In this document: positions 1 to 5,164 of the stretch, piece by piece
Layout: each line of letters opens with the position of its first letter
Position numbering within the stretch: position 1 is the stretch's first letter
DNA from: JBBPXY01 sp038200435
GTDB lineage: Bacteria > Actinomycetota > Thermoleophilia > Solirubrobacterales > Solirubrobacteraceae
Direction: 5' to 3'
Length of the DNA: 10,245 bases
Assembly (NCBI GenBank): GCA_038200435.1
Contig: JBBPXY010000025.1
Span: forward strand, 1-10,245
Notes under the pieces: generated by a model
Database searches by the model: none
Seen by the model: the letters and a program-made list of their open reading frames with translations, nothing else
What the model was told of the DNA's origin: nothing
Made by a program: the position numbers and the translations under genes

Positions 1-136
1 CGCACCTACCAGACCAGCGCCGAACGCACCGCAGCGCTACGCGGCTGGCTCGATCACTACAACTACACCCGACCACACGGCTCCCTCAGCCACAAGCCAC
101 CCGGCTCACGACTGACCAACCTGCCTAGGAACAACA
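1..136 (+). mobile_element. Right end of an IS481-like insertion sequence
   Basis: Elements of this family typically begin TGT and end ACA. Here ACA occurs at 134-136, directly before GCTAGA. Read inward from that end, the terminus is TGTTGTTCCTAGGCAGGTTG, which is a plausible terminal inverted repeat, and the transposase frame runs through it. The left end is outside the window, so the repeat cannot be matched and the boundary is inferred. A second CTAG (125-128) lies inside the presumed repeat. Confidence 0.55.
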
Positions 137-141
137 GCTAG
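1..141 (+). CDS. IS481-family transposase, C-terminal end (cut by window edge)
   Basis: The open frame from base 1 gives 46 residues ending at TAG 139-141. It carries the C-terminal signature of IS481/IS3-type integrase cores: a W16-L-D-H-Y-N pattern followed by R24-P-H-G-S-L and P-P-G-S-R-L. This region normally follows the last catalytic Glu of the DDE triad, which lies before the window, so activity cannot be judged. The protein would cut and join the element's ends during transposition. It converges on rlmN, and the two stop codons overlap in the same palindromic CTAG (138-141). The last residues (N-L-P-R-N-N-S) lie inside the presumed right inverted repeat, so the TAG appears to come from the insertion target. 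The IS481 assignment rests on this C-terminal pattern and on the ACA/CTAG end. A related IS3-like family is possible. Confidence 0.8.
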   Translation, partial: RTYQTSAERTAALRGWLDHYNYTRPHGSLSHKPPGSRLTNLPRNNS

Positions 142-142
142 A
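137..142. other. Putative IS target site, NCTAGN type (GCTAGA)
   Basis: The hexamer after the presumed ACA end is GCTAGA. It fits the NCTAGN target known for Bordetella IS481, which is duplicated on insertion. The CTAG holds both the transposase stop (TAG, + strand) and the rlmN stop (TAG, - strand). A copy of GCTAGA at the unseen left end would confirm it as a target duplication. Confidence 0.4.
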
Positions 143-1127
143 CCGCCGCGGCGCGGGCAGCGAGCTGCCCGCAAGCGGCGTCGATGTCGCGCCCGCGGGT
201 GAGGCGCACCGTGGCGGTGAGGCCGCGCTCCTCGAGCACGGCGCGGAAGGCGTCGATCGCCTGCCGGCTCGAGCCGTCGTAGATCGAACCCGTCGGGTTG
301 TAGGGGATGAGGTTGACCTTGAAGATCTTCGGGTCGAGCACGTCTGCGAGCGCGACCGCCTGCGCGTAGCGGTCGTTCACGCCGTCGAGCATCACGTACT
401 CGATGAAGATCTGACGGCGTTTGCGGGCGTAGAAGCGCCGGCAGGCTTCGAGCACGTCGGCGAGCGGATAGCGGTCGTTCACGGGCATGATCTCCGAGCG
501 CAGAGCCTCGTCGGCGGCGTGCAGGGAGAGGGCGAGGCGGACCGGCATGTCGGTCTCGGCCAAGCGGTCGATGCCCGGGATCCAGCCGACCGTGGAGATC
601 GCCGTGCGCCGGTGCGTGACGCCAACGGCGGGCAGGCGGCGGCACGCCTCGAGCACGTGATCCAGGTTCATCATCGGCTCGCCCATCCCCATGAAGACGA
701 CGTGGTCCACCTCGGCGGTGCGGCGGAAGTGGAGCGCCTGATCGAGGATCTCGCCCGCGGTCAGGTTGCGGCCGAAGCGCATGGTCCCGGTCGCACAGAA
801 GGTGCAGGTCAGCGGGCACCCGGACTGGGACGAGAGGCAGAGCGAGCGCCGCCCGTCCCGGTAGCGCATGAGCACGGCCTCGACTGAGCGTCCGTCGCCC
901 GTGTGGAAGAGCCCCTTCACGGTGCCGTCACTCGCGTGCGCCTCGCGGTCGAGCGCGAGCGAGGAGAACGGGACTTCTTCGGCGAGCGTCCTCCGCAGTT
1001 CAGCCGGGAGGTTGGTCATGGCGTCGTAGCCCGACGCGCCTCGGGCCGCCCACTCCCAGACCTGCTTGGCCCGGAAGCCCGGCTCGCCGCGCTCGGCGAG
1101 GGTCTTGGTGAGGAGATCGAGGTCCAT
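138..1127 (-). CDS. rlmN: 23S rRNA (adenine-2503-C2)-methyltransferase RlmN
   Basis: A 329-residue radical-SAM enzyme that methylates C2 of A2503 in 23S rRNA and, in some bacteria, A37 of tRNAs. The CxxxCxxC iron-sulfur motif is C104/C108/C111 (G-C-P-L-T-C-T-F-C). The two extra cysteines needed by RlmN are present: C97 (S-L-C-L-S-S) and C319 near the C terminus (D-I-D-A-A-C-G-Q-L), which is the methyl-carrier/thiyl pair. The SAM-binding glycine stretch M-G-M-G-E-P-M-M-N is at 146-154. An N-terminal helical domain fills about residues 1-85. The start is well supported: ATG with AGGAGG (complement of 1134-1139) six bases upstream. Length and ends are normal, so the IS next to its stop codon has not damaged it. 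It is divergent from rluB with only 26 bases between the starts. Confidence 0.96.
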   Translation of the reverse strand: MDLDLLTKTLAERGEPGFRAKQVWEWAARGASGYDAMTNLPAELRRTLAEEVPFSSLALDREAHASDGTVKGLFHTGDGRSVEAVLMRYRDGRRSLCLSSQSGCPLTCTFCATGTMRFGRNLTAGEILDQALHFRRTAEVDHVVFMGMGEPMMNLDHVLEACRRLPAVGVTHRRTAISTVGWIPGIDRLAETDMPVRLALSLHAADEALRSEIMPVNDRYPLADVLEACRRFYARKRRQIFIEYVMLDGVNDRYAQAVALADVLDPKIFKVNLIPYNPTGSIYDGSSRQAIDAFRAVLEERGLTATVRLTRGRDIDAACGQLAARAAAV

Positions 1128-1153
1128 GAGCCGCCTCCTATCGTGACAAGGGC

Positions 1154-1843
1154 ATGCGATTGGCCAAGTACCTAGCCCACGCTGGCGTCGCCTCCCGCAG
1201 AGCGGCCGAGGAGCTCGTGCGCGCCGGGCGCGTGCAGGTCGCCGGCGAGGTGGTGGTCGACCCGGCGCGTGATGTCGACGATCACAGTGGGGTCACCTTC
1301 GACGGCGAGGGCGTCGGCGGCGCCGAGGACCGGGTCGTCTACGCCCTTCACAAGCCGCTCGGCGTCGTCTCTACGGCCGACGATCCGCAGGGGCGGCCGA
1401 CCGTGGTCTCGCTGGTACACGAGACGCGGCGGCTGTACCCGGTCGGTCGCCTCGACGTCGACTCCTCAGGGTTGATCCTTCTCACCAACGACGGTGACCT
1501 CGCGCACCGCCTCACACACCCCTCGTTCGAGGTGCCGAAGACCTACCGGGTGACGATCGCGCGACCGGTCCCCGATCGCGCGGTCCGCGCTCTGCGCGAG
1601 GGCGTCCGCCTCGAGGACGGGACGACAGCCCCCGCCCGCGTCCGGCGGCTGGCGCCCGACCGCCTCGAGGTGACGATCCACGAAGGGCGAAACCGGCAGA
1701 TCAGACGAATGCTTGAGGCCGTGGGCCACCGGGTGACCTCGCTCCAGCGGATCTCCTACGGCGCACTGGAGCTCGGCGCCATGGGCAGGGGAACAGTTCG
1801 CCGGCTCACTCCCGCCGAAGTGGCCACCCTCCGCCAGTCGTAG
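1154..1843 (+). CDS. rluB: 23S rRNA pseudouridine synthase, RluB/RsuA family
   Basis: A 229-residue protein of the RsuA/RluB/RluE/RluF family, which isomerises one uridine in rRNA. Residues 1-47 form the S4 RNA-binding domain (M-R-L-A-K-Y-L-A-H-A-G-V-A-S-R-R). The catalytic domain has the signature G-R-L-D-V-D-S-S-G-L-I-L-L-T-N-D-G, with D101 as the catalytic aspartate, and a second conserved block E-G-R-N-R-Q-I-R-R-M at 177-186. The ATG start gives the expected N terminus. Its upstream AAGGG is only one base from the start, so it is a poor ribosome site. TATCGT at 1139-1144 could be a -10 for a near-leaderless message. It is followed after 12 bases by aroH and probably shares a transcript with it. 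RluB (U2605) is the best match by neighbourhood, but exact site specificity cannot be read from sequence. Confidence 0.92.
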   Translation: MRLAKYLAHAGVASRRAAEELVRAGRVQVAGEVVVDPARDVDDHSGVTFDGEGVGGAEDRVVYALHKPLGVVSTADDPQGRPTVVSLVHETRRLYPVGRLDVDSSGLILLTNDGDLAHRLTHPSFEVPKTYRVTIARPVPDRAVRALREGVRLEDGTTAPARVRRLAPDRLEVTIHEGRNRQIRRMLEAVGHRVTSLQRISYGALELGAMGRGTVRRLTPAEVATLRQS

Positions 1844-1855
1844 ACTGCCGCCGCC

Positions 1856-2221
1856 ATGAAGCTCTTCGCCCTCCGCGGCGCCATCACGGTGTCAGCCAAC
1901 GACGCGGAGGAGATCCTCTCCGGCACCGACGAGCTCATGCGCGAGCTGATGAGCCGCAACGACCTGCGGCCGGACGCCATGGTTAGCTGCATCTTCACGC
2001 TCACTCAAGATCTCGACGCCGAGTTCCCCGCCGTCGCGGCACGCCGGCTGGGGCTGGGCCGCGTGCCGCTGCTCTGCACACGCGAGATACCCGTCCCGGG
2101 CGCCCTGCCAAAGGTAATCCGCGCGATGGTGCACTACTACGCGCAGGAGGATCACGAGCCGCGACATGCCTATCTGCGCGAAGCGGTTGTGCTGCGGGCG
2201 GATTTGGAGGGGGCGCAGTAG
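1856..2221 (+). CDS. aroH: Chorismate mutase, AroH class
   Basis: A 121-residue monofunctional chorismate mutase of the trimeric AroH fold (Bacillus subtilis type), which rearranges chorismate to prephenate on the way to phenylalanine and tyrosine. The active-site residues known from the B. subtilis enzyme all have counterparts: R7 (L-R-G-A-I-T-V), C74 and E77 (L-L-C-T-R-E-I), R89 (K-V-I-R-A-M), Y106 (R-H-A-Y-L) and the C-terminal R114 (A-V-V-L-R-A-D-L). Length is typical for the family. There is no clear Shine-Dalgarno. TAGACT at 1841-1846, overlapping the rluB stop, could be a -10 for a leaderless start, or the gene may be read by coupling from rluB. It ends immediately before a hairpin and repeat block. 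Confidence 0.95.
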   Translation: MKLFALRGAITVSANDAEEILSGTDELMRELMSRNDLRPDAMVSCIFTLTQDLDAEFPAVAARRLGLGRVPLLCTREIPVPGALPKVIRAMVHYYAQEDHEPRHAYLREAVVLRADLEGAQ

Positions 2222-2242
2222 GGAGCCGCCTTCGGCGGTTCC
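2222..2242 (+). terminator. Stem-loop directly after aroH
   Basis: GGAGCCGCC (2222-2230) pairs with GGCGGTTCC (2234-2242), a 9-bp stem with one G-T pair and a TTC triloop, starting one base after the aroH stop. No T-run follows, so it is not a classical intrinsic terminator. It could act as a U-less terminator or RNA-stabilising hairpin, or be part of the adjacent repeat block. Confidence 0.4.
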
Positions 2243-2344
2243 TAGTGGACAGTGGACAGTGCCCCGGCTTCGCCGGGCTCACAGTGGACAGGGGAGTACC
2301 GGCCGCCGGGAGCCATCACCACTGTCCACTGTCGACTGTCCACT
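2243..2344. repeat. Intergenic repeat block: AGTGGACA octamers in both orientations plus hairpin
   Basis: The octamer AGTGGACA occurs at 2244-2251, 2251-2258 and 2283-2290. Its reverse complement TGTCCACT occurs at 2323-2330 and 2337-2344, making five copies in 101 bases. The left arm 2248-2260 and right arm 2321-2333 are a perfect 13-bp inverted pair. Between them lies a second TTC-loop hairpin, CCCGGC (2263-2268) with GCCGGG (2272-2277). No protein-coding signal is seen. It resembles a REP-like or small palindromic dispersed repeat. Whether it recurs in the genome cannot be seen here. Confidence 0.65.
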
Positions 2345-2373
2345 TGGGCCCGTTGCTTCAATTCGACCCTCGG

Positions 2374-3450
2374 ATGCTCGAATTCAACGCCCGAATAAGC
2401 CGCATCCCCACCTACCCGGCCGCCGCCGGCTACTCGCTCTCGGGCGACGTGGCGATGCTCGCGAGCAACGAGAGCCCGTTTGCGCCTCTGCCCGAGGTGC
2501 TGGCTGCGGCCCAAGAGGCCCTGGCGGGTGTCAACCGCTATCCCGATCCTCACTCGACCGAGCTGCGACGGGCGCTGGCGGCCCGGTACGAGCTGCCCGC
2601 CTCGCGCGTCGCGGTGGGCAACGGGTCGTGCGACATCCTGCTCGCCGCCGGGGAGGCGCTCCTCGAGCCGGGCGCGGAGGTCATCTACGGGTGGCCGTCG
2701 TTCTCGATCTACCCGCACCTGGCGGCGGCGTCGGGCGCTCGCGCAGTCGAGGTCGCGCTCGACTCCGAGGATCGGTACGACCTCGACGCGATGGCGGCAG
2801 AGATCAACGCGGCGACCCGTCTCGTGATCGTCTGCAACCCGAACAACCCCACGAGCACGGTGGTCGGGTTCGACGCCGTCGACGCCTTCCTCGAGAAGGT
2901 GCCCAGCCACCTGCCGGTGATCCTGGACGAGGCCTACTGCGAGTTCTCGGTGGCCGACGATCCCGACGCGACCCTCGACCTGCTCTCGCGCTTTCCCAAC
3001 CTCGTCCTGTTGCGCACGTTCTCAAAAGTGCATGGGCTGTGCGGTCTGCGGGTGGGCTACGCGCTGTGCGGAGCCGAGGAGTTCCGCCACGCGGTCGACC
3101 AGGTTCGCCAGCCCTTCTTCCTCAACGCCGCGGCGCAGGCGGCCGCGCGCGAGGCCCTGCGTCACGGCGATGCCGTGCTCGACCGGGTCGAGAAGACGAT
3201 CGCCGCCCGGCTGGAGCTTGACGAGGAGCTGCGCGAGCTCGGATTCGAGCCGGCCGAGTCGCAGGCGAACTTCGTCTGGTTCGGGCTGGGGGAGGAGCGC
3301 GACGAGTCCCAGGTCGTTCGCGGCCTGTCCGATCGCGGGGTGCTGGTGCGAGCGGGCGCGGCGCTCGGGCGCGAGGGTTGGCTGCGGGTGACCGTGGGCA
3401 CCCGCGCCGAGAACGCCCGCTTCGTGGCGGCGCTCAGCGAGCTCTTGTAG
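2374..3450 (+). CDS. hisC: HisC-type aminotransferase (histidinol-phosphate / aromatic)
   Basis: A 358-residue fold-type I PLP aminotransferase of the HisC branch. Seen in order: substrate-arm motif A-S-N-E-S-P-F (30-36), R-Y-P-D-P (56-60), G-N-G-S-C-D (82-87), C-N-P-N-N-P-T (154-160), D-E-A-Y (185-188), the PLP-lysine motif R-T-F-S-K-V-H-G with K218, R226 (L-R-V-G-Y) and the carboxylate-binding R338 (W-L-R-V-T-V-G-T). The frame is open upstream to a GTG at 2245, but that start would lie in the repeat block and add 43 non-conserved residues. The ATG at 2374 gives the usual N terminus I-S-R-I-P-T-Y-P. No Shine-Dalgarno is visible. No histidine-pathway gene is nearby, whereas aroH, aroF, tyrA and aroA are, so it may transaminate phenylpyruvate, hydroxyphenylpyruvate or prephenate instead of, or as well as, imidazole-acetol phosphate. 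The family is sure; the substrate is inference. Confidence 0.9.
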   Translation: MLEFNARISRIPTYPAAAGYSLSGDVAMLASNESPFAPLPEVLAAAQEALAGVNRYPDPHSTELRRALAARYELPASRVAVGNGSCDILLAAGEALLEPGAEVIYGWPSFSIYPHLAAASGARAVEVALDSEDRYDLDAMAAEINAATRLVIVCNPNNPTSTVVGFDAVDAFLEKVPSHLPVILDEAYCEFSVADDPDATLDLLSRFPNLVLLRTFSKVHGLCGLRVGYALCGAEEFRHAVDQVRQPFFLNAAAQAAAREALRHGDAVLDRVEKTIAARLELDEELRELGFEPAESQANFVWFGLGEERDESQVVRGLSDRGVLVRAGAALGREGWLRVTVGTRAENARFVAALSELL

Positions 3451-3454
3451 TCCA

Positions 3455-3802
3455 CTACCCCGGGAGGTCCGCCGACCGGCCCGTATCCTCGCGCATCACG
3501 GAGTCGTGGATGCCGTAGTGGTCGTAGAGCTCCTGCTCGCTCTCGGGGGCAAGGTGGTCGCCCCTGTGGGAGGGCGCGCCGGCGACCGCGTCGGCCGGAT
3601 AGCGCACCGTCACCTGCTCGCCCTCGACTTCGGCTCCGTCGAGCGGGACCGCCACGCGGCGCCCGTCGGCGACGACGACGGCCCACGCGGGGCGATCGTC
3701 GGCCGAGGACAGATAGAGCTCCGAGATCTTGCCGACCGCCGTGCCTTCAGGGTCGACAACCTGATGGCCCTGCAAGTTCGCGACCTGGTCTTCGTCGAGC
3801 AT
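3455..3802 (-). CDS. PRC-barrel domain protein
   Basis: A 115-residue soluble protein. Residues 8-70 match the PRC-barrel pattern: G-H-Q-V-V-D-P-E-G, then V-G-K-I-S-E-L-Y, then P-A-W-A-V-V and a V-A-V-P-L strand. The acidic tail contains E-Q-E-L-Y-D-H-Y-G (89-97), a segment often found after such domains in actinobacterial stress-type proteins. The frame extends 27 codons further upstream, but the ATG at 3802 has a strong GGAGG (complement of 3810-3814) seven bases away and starts at the domain, so it is preferred. It converges on hisC with four bases between the stop codons. A TATAAC -10 lies about 50 bases upstream. The molecular role is unknown. It has no evident link to aromatic synthesis and looks like an insertion into the cluster. 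Confidence 0.85.
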   Translation of the reverse strand: MLDEDQVANLQGHQVVDPEGTAVGKISELYLSSADDRPAWAVVVADGRRVAVPLDGAEVEGEQVTVRYPADAVAGAPSHRGDHLAPESEQELYDHYGIHDSVMREDTGRSADLPG

Positions 3803-3848
3803 GAAGCCTCCTCCGGATGAGAGTCGAAAGGGTCGGGGTACGGCTCCT

Positions 3849-3854
3849 GTTATA
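3849..3854 (-). promoter_or_regulatory. Candidate -10 box for the PRC-barrel gene (TATAAC)
   Basis: On the minus strand TATAAC stands about 47 bases before the ATG at 3802, leaving room for a short 5' UTR with the GGAGG site. No good -35 is found at the usual distance: TTGGGT (complement of 3878-3883) is 23 bases away. This suggests an alternative sigma factor or a -10-dependent promoter. Confidence 0.35.
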
Positions 3855-3930
3855 CGTGCGAGCGGCCTCGTGCGCTCACCCAACCGTCGCCGACCGTGTA
3901 CAGCGTCTGCTAAAACGAACCACGAGCGTC

Positions 3931-4014
3931 ATGCCCTTCTGCAGCCCCACCACGCAGTATTCGTATACCGGTTGCCGCGGCGCACGCTCGTTTTCCGCCT
4001 GGCGATTTATCTAG
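3931..4014 (+). CDS. Candidate aroF leader peptide, 27 aa, aromatic-rich
   Basis: The frame from ATG 3931 to TAG 4012-4014 encodes 27 residues, of which six are aromatic: F3, Y10, Y12, F21, W24 and F26. It begins M-P-F-C-S-P-T-T-Q-Y-S-Y and ends S-F-S-A-W-R-F-I. Two of the three Phe codons are TTT and both Tyr codons are TAT, which should be rare in so GC-rich a genome. The stop codon's last base opens a stable stem-loop, and DAHP synthase starts 112 bases later. This is the layout of an attenuator peptide. To my recollection, a ribosome-mediated attenuator has been reported before the DAHP synthase gene aroF of Corynebacterium glutamicum. No good Shine-Dalgarno precedes the ATG. An extended -10 ending at 3916 would give a very short 5' UTR. 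The frame is open further upstream to ATG 3817, so the start is uncertain and the ORF may be chance. Confidence 0.4.
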   Translation: MPFCSPTTQYSYTGCRGARSFSAWRFI

Positions 4015-4058
4015 GCGCTCGGCCGGCCGTTCGACGGTCGCCGCATCCACCGAGCGCC
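4014..4058 (+). promoter_or_regulatory. Nested stem-loop after the aroF leader ORF (attenuator candidate)
   Basis: The outer stem is GGCGCTCGG (4014-4022) with CCGAGCGCC (4050-4058), nine perfect pairs. The inner stem is CGGCCGT (4024-4030) with ACGGTCG (4034-4040), seven pairs including one G-T. CGCTCG at 3985-3990, inside the leader ORF, can compete with 4016-4021 for CGAGCG at 4051-4056, giving a possible alternative fold set by ribosome position. No T-run follows, so if it terminates it would be a U-less or Rho-assisted site. Confidence 0.45.
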
Positions 4059-4126
4059 GTATAGAGGGGATCGTCCCCGCCCGCACGAAAGAATCTCAGG
4101 CGAAGTCTCGAAAGGAACTCCTAGAA

Positions 4127-5164
4127 ATGATGATCGTTATGAAGCAGGGCGCGACGGAGCAGGAGATCCGGCACGTCGTCGAGCGCGTCGAGAGCGTCGG
4201 AGCGCGAGCCCACCTCTCCCAGGGCGACGAGGTGACCGTGATCGGAGCCGTCGGCGACCGCGAGCACATCGCGCGTCTCGAGCTCGACGGCTCGGCCGGG
4301 GTGGAGCGCGTGGTGCCCATCCTCAAGCCCTACAAGCTCGCCTCCGCGCAGCTGCGCGAGGGCGAGCGCACGGTGCTCGACATCGGCGGGCGCAAGATCG
4401 GCGGCCCGCACTTCGGGCTGATCGCCGGCCCGTGCACGGTCGAGTCGCGTGACCAGACCCTGCAAACGGCCGAGATCGTCAAGGAGGCCGGGGGCACCCT
4501 CTTCCGTGGGGGCGCCTACAAGCCCCGGACCTCGCCCTACGCCTTCCAAGGGCTTGGCGTCGAGGGGCTACGGATGCTGGCCGAAGCCAAGGAACAGACC
4601 GGCCTGCCCATCGTCACCGAGTGCATGGATGCCCGCGACCTCGAGGACGTGCTCGAGGTGGCCGACGTCATCCAGGTCGGCGCGCGCAACATGCAGAACT
4701 ACGCGCTGCTGTCGGAGATCGGGCGCTCGGGGCGGCCCGTGCTGCTCAAGCGCGGCCTGTCGGCCACGCTCGAAGAGCTGCTGATGGCCTCCGAGTACAT
4801 CCTCAAGGAGGGCAACGAGGCCGTCATGCTCTGCGAGCGCGGCATCCGCACCTACGAGACGGCCTACCGGTTCACGCTCGACCTGATGGCGGTCCCGGTG
4901 CTCAAGCAGCTCTCGCATCTGCCCGTGATCGTCGATCCGAGCCACGCCGCGGGGCGCCGTGACCTGGTGACACCGCTGTCCCTCGCGGCGGCCGCGGTGG
5001 GTGCCGACGGGATCATCGTCGAGATCCATCCACAGCCCGAGGAAGCGATCTGCGACGGGCCGCAAGCGCTCGTGGCCGACGAGTTCGACTCCTATGTCGA
5101 TCAGGTCGAGCGCGCGGCGGCGGTAGCCGGGAAGACGCTTTGGGCCGGGGCGCAGGCAGGCTGA
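4127..5164 (+). CDS. aroF: 3-deoxy-7-phosphoheptulonate (DAHP) synthase, type I-beta
   Basis: A 345-residue DAHP synthase that condenses phosphoenolpyruvate and erythrose 4-phosphate, the first step of the shikimate pathway. Residues 1-68 form a ferredoxin-like/ACT-like domain as in the Thermotoga maritima enzyme, where it mediates inhibition by Tyr or Phe. The TIM barrel follows: A-G-P-C with metal ligand C103, F-R-G-G-A-Y-K-P-R-T-S-P-Y (126-138), K-R-G (208-210), D-P-S-H-A-A-G-R-R with metal ligand H272, E299 and D310. All four metal ligands are thus present. The start is ATG 4127 with AAAGGA ten bases upstream; an ATG follows at once at 4130. A long leader with an aromatic-rich ORF and stem-loop precedes it, suggesting control of expression as well as of activity. 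The downstream acyltransferase overlaps its 3' end. Confidence 0.96.
   Translation: MMIVMKQGATEQEIRHVVERVESVGARAHLSQGDEVTVIGAVGDREHIARLELDGSAGVERVVPILKPYKLASAQLREGERTVLDIGGRKIGGPHFGLIAGPCTVESRDQTLQTAEIVKEAGGTLFRGGAYKPRTSPYAFQGLGVEGLRMLAEAKEQTGLPIVTECMDARDLEDVLEVADVIQVGARNMQNYALLSEIGRSGRPVLLKRGLSATLEELLMASEYILKEGNEAVMLCERGIRTYETAYRFTLDLMAVPVLKQLSHLPVIVDPSHAAGRRDLVTPLSLAAAAVGADGIIVEIHPQPEEAICDGPQALVADEFDSYVDQVERAAAVAGKTLWAGAQAG

Larger units (their letters stand above)
3803..4126 (+). promoter_or_regulatory. Long aroF upstream/leader region
   Basis: A 324-base gap between the divergent PRC-barrel gene and aroF, with more A+T than its surroundings. It holds the PRC-barrel promoter at the left, an extended -10-like TGCTAAAAC (3908-3916) on the plus strand, an aromatic-rich short ORF (3931-4014), a nested stem-loop (4014-4058), a second hairpin GGGGA-TCG-TCCCC (4066-4078), and the aroF ribosome site AAAGGA (4111-4116). 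Segments 3922-3929 (ACGAGCGT) and 3984-3991 (ACGCTCGT) are also perfectly complementary. The whole has the shape of a cis-acting RNA leader. Confidence 0.5.

Noticed and set aside
2311..2322. Run of His codons (S-H-H-H) upstream of hisC, suggesting a his leader peptide
   Set aside because: It is in frame with hisC without any stop before the gene, lies inside the repeat block, and has no ribosome site, so it does not form a separate leader ORF.
2244..2344. AGTGGACA repeats as a CRISPR array
   Set aside because: Units are only 8 bases, overlap, and occur in both orientations without regular spacers.
2166..3221. Long plus-strand ORF (351 aa) overlapping aroH's end and hisC
   Set aside because: Arg/Pro/Gly-rich shadow in another frame of hisC. 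It has no domain pattern, and hisC is clearly the real gene.
3801..4064. Plus-strand ORF of 87 aa in the aroF upstream region
   Set aside because: Arg/Pro-rich with no motif. Its start overlaps the PRC-barrel ribosome site on the other strand. The 3931-4014 frame is the more telling one.
4060..4065. TATAGA as the aroF -10 box
   Set aside because: The nearest -35-like TTCGAC (4030-4035) is 24 bases away and sits in the stem-loop, so it is not convincing without 5'-end data.
4066..4078. GGGGA-TCG-TCCCC hairpin as aroF intrinsic terminator
   Set aside because: Only five pairs and no T-run. It may be part of the leader fold, but termination there is not supported.
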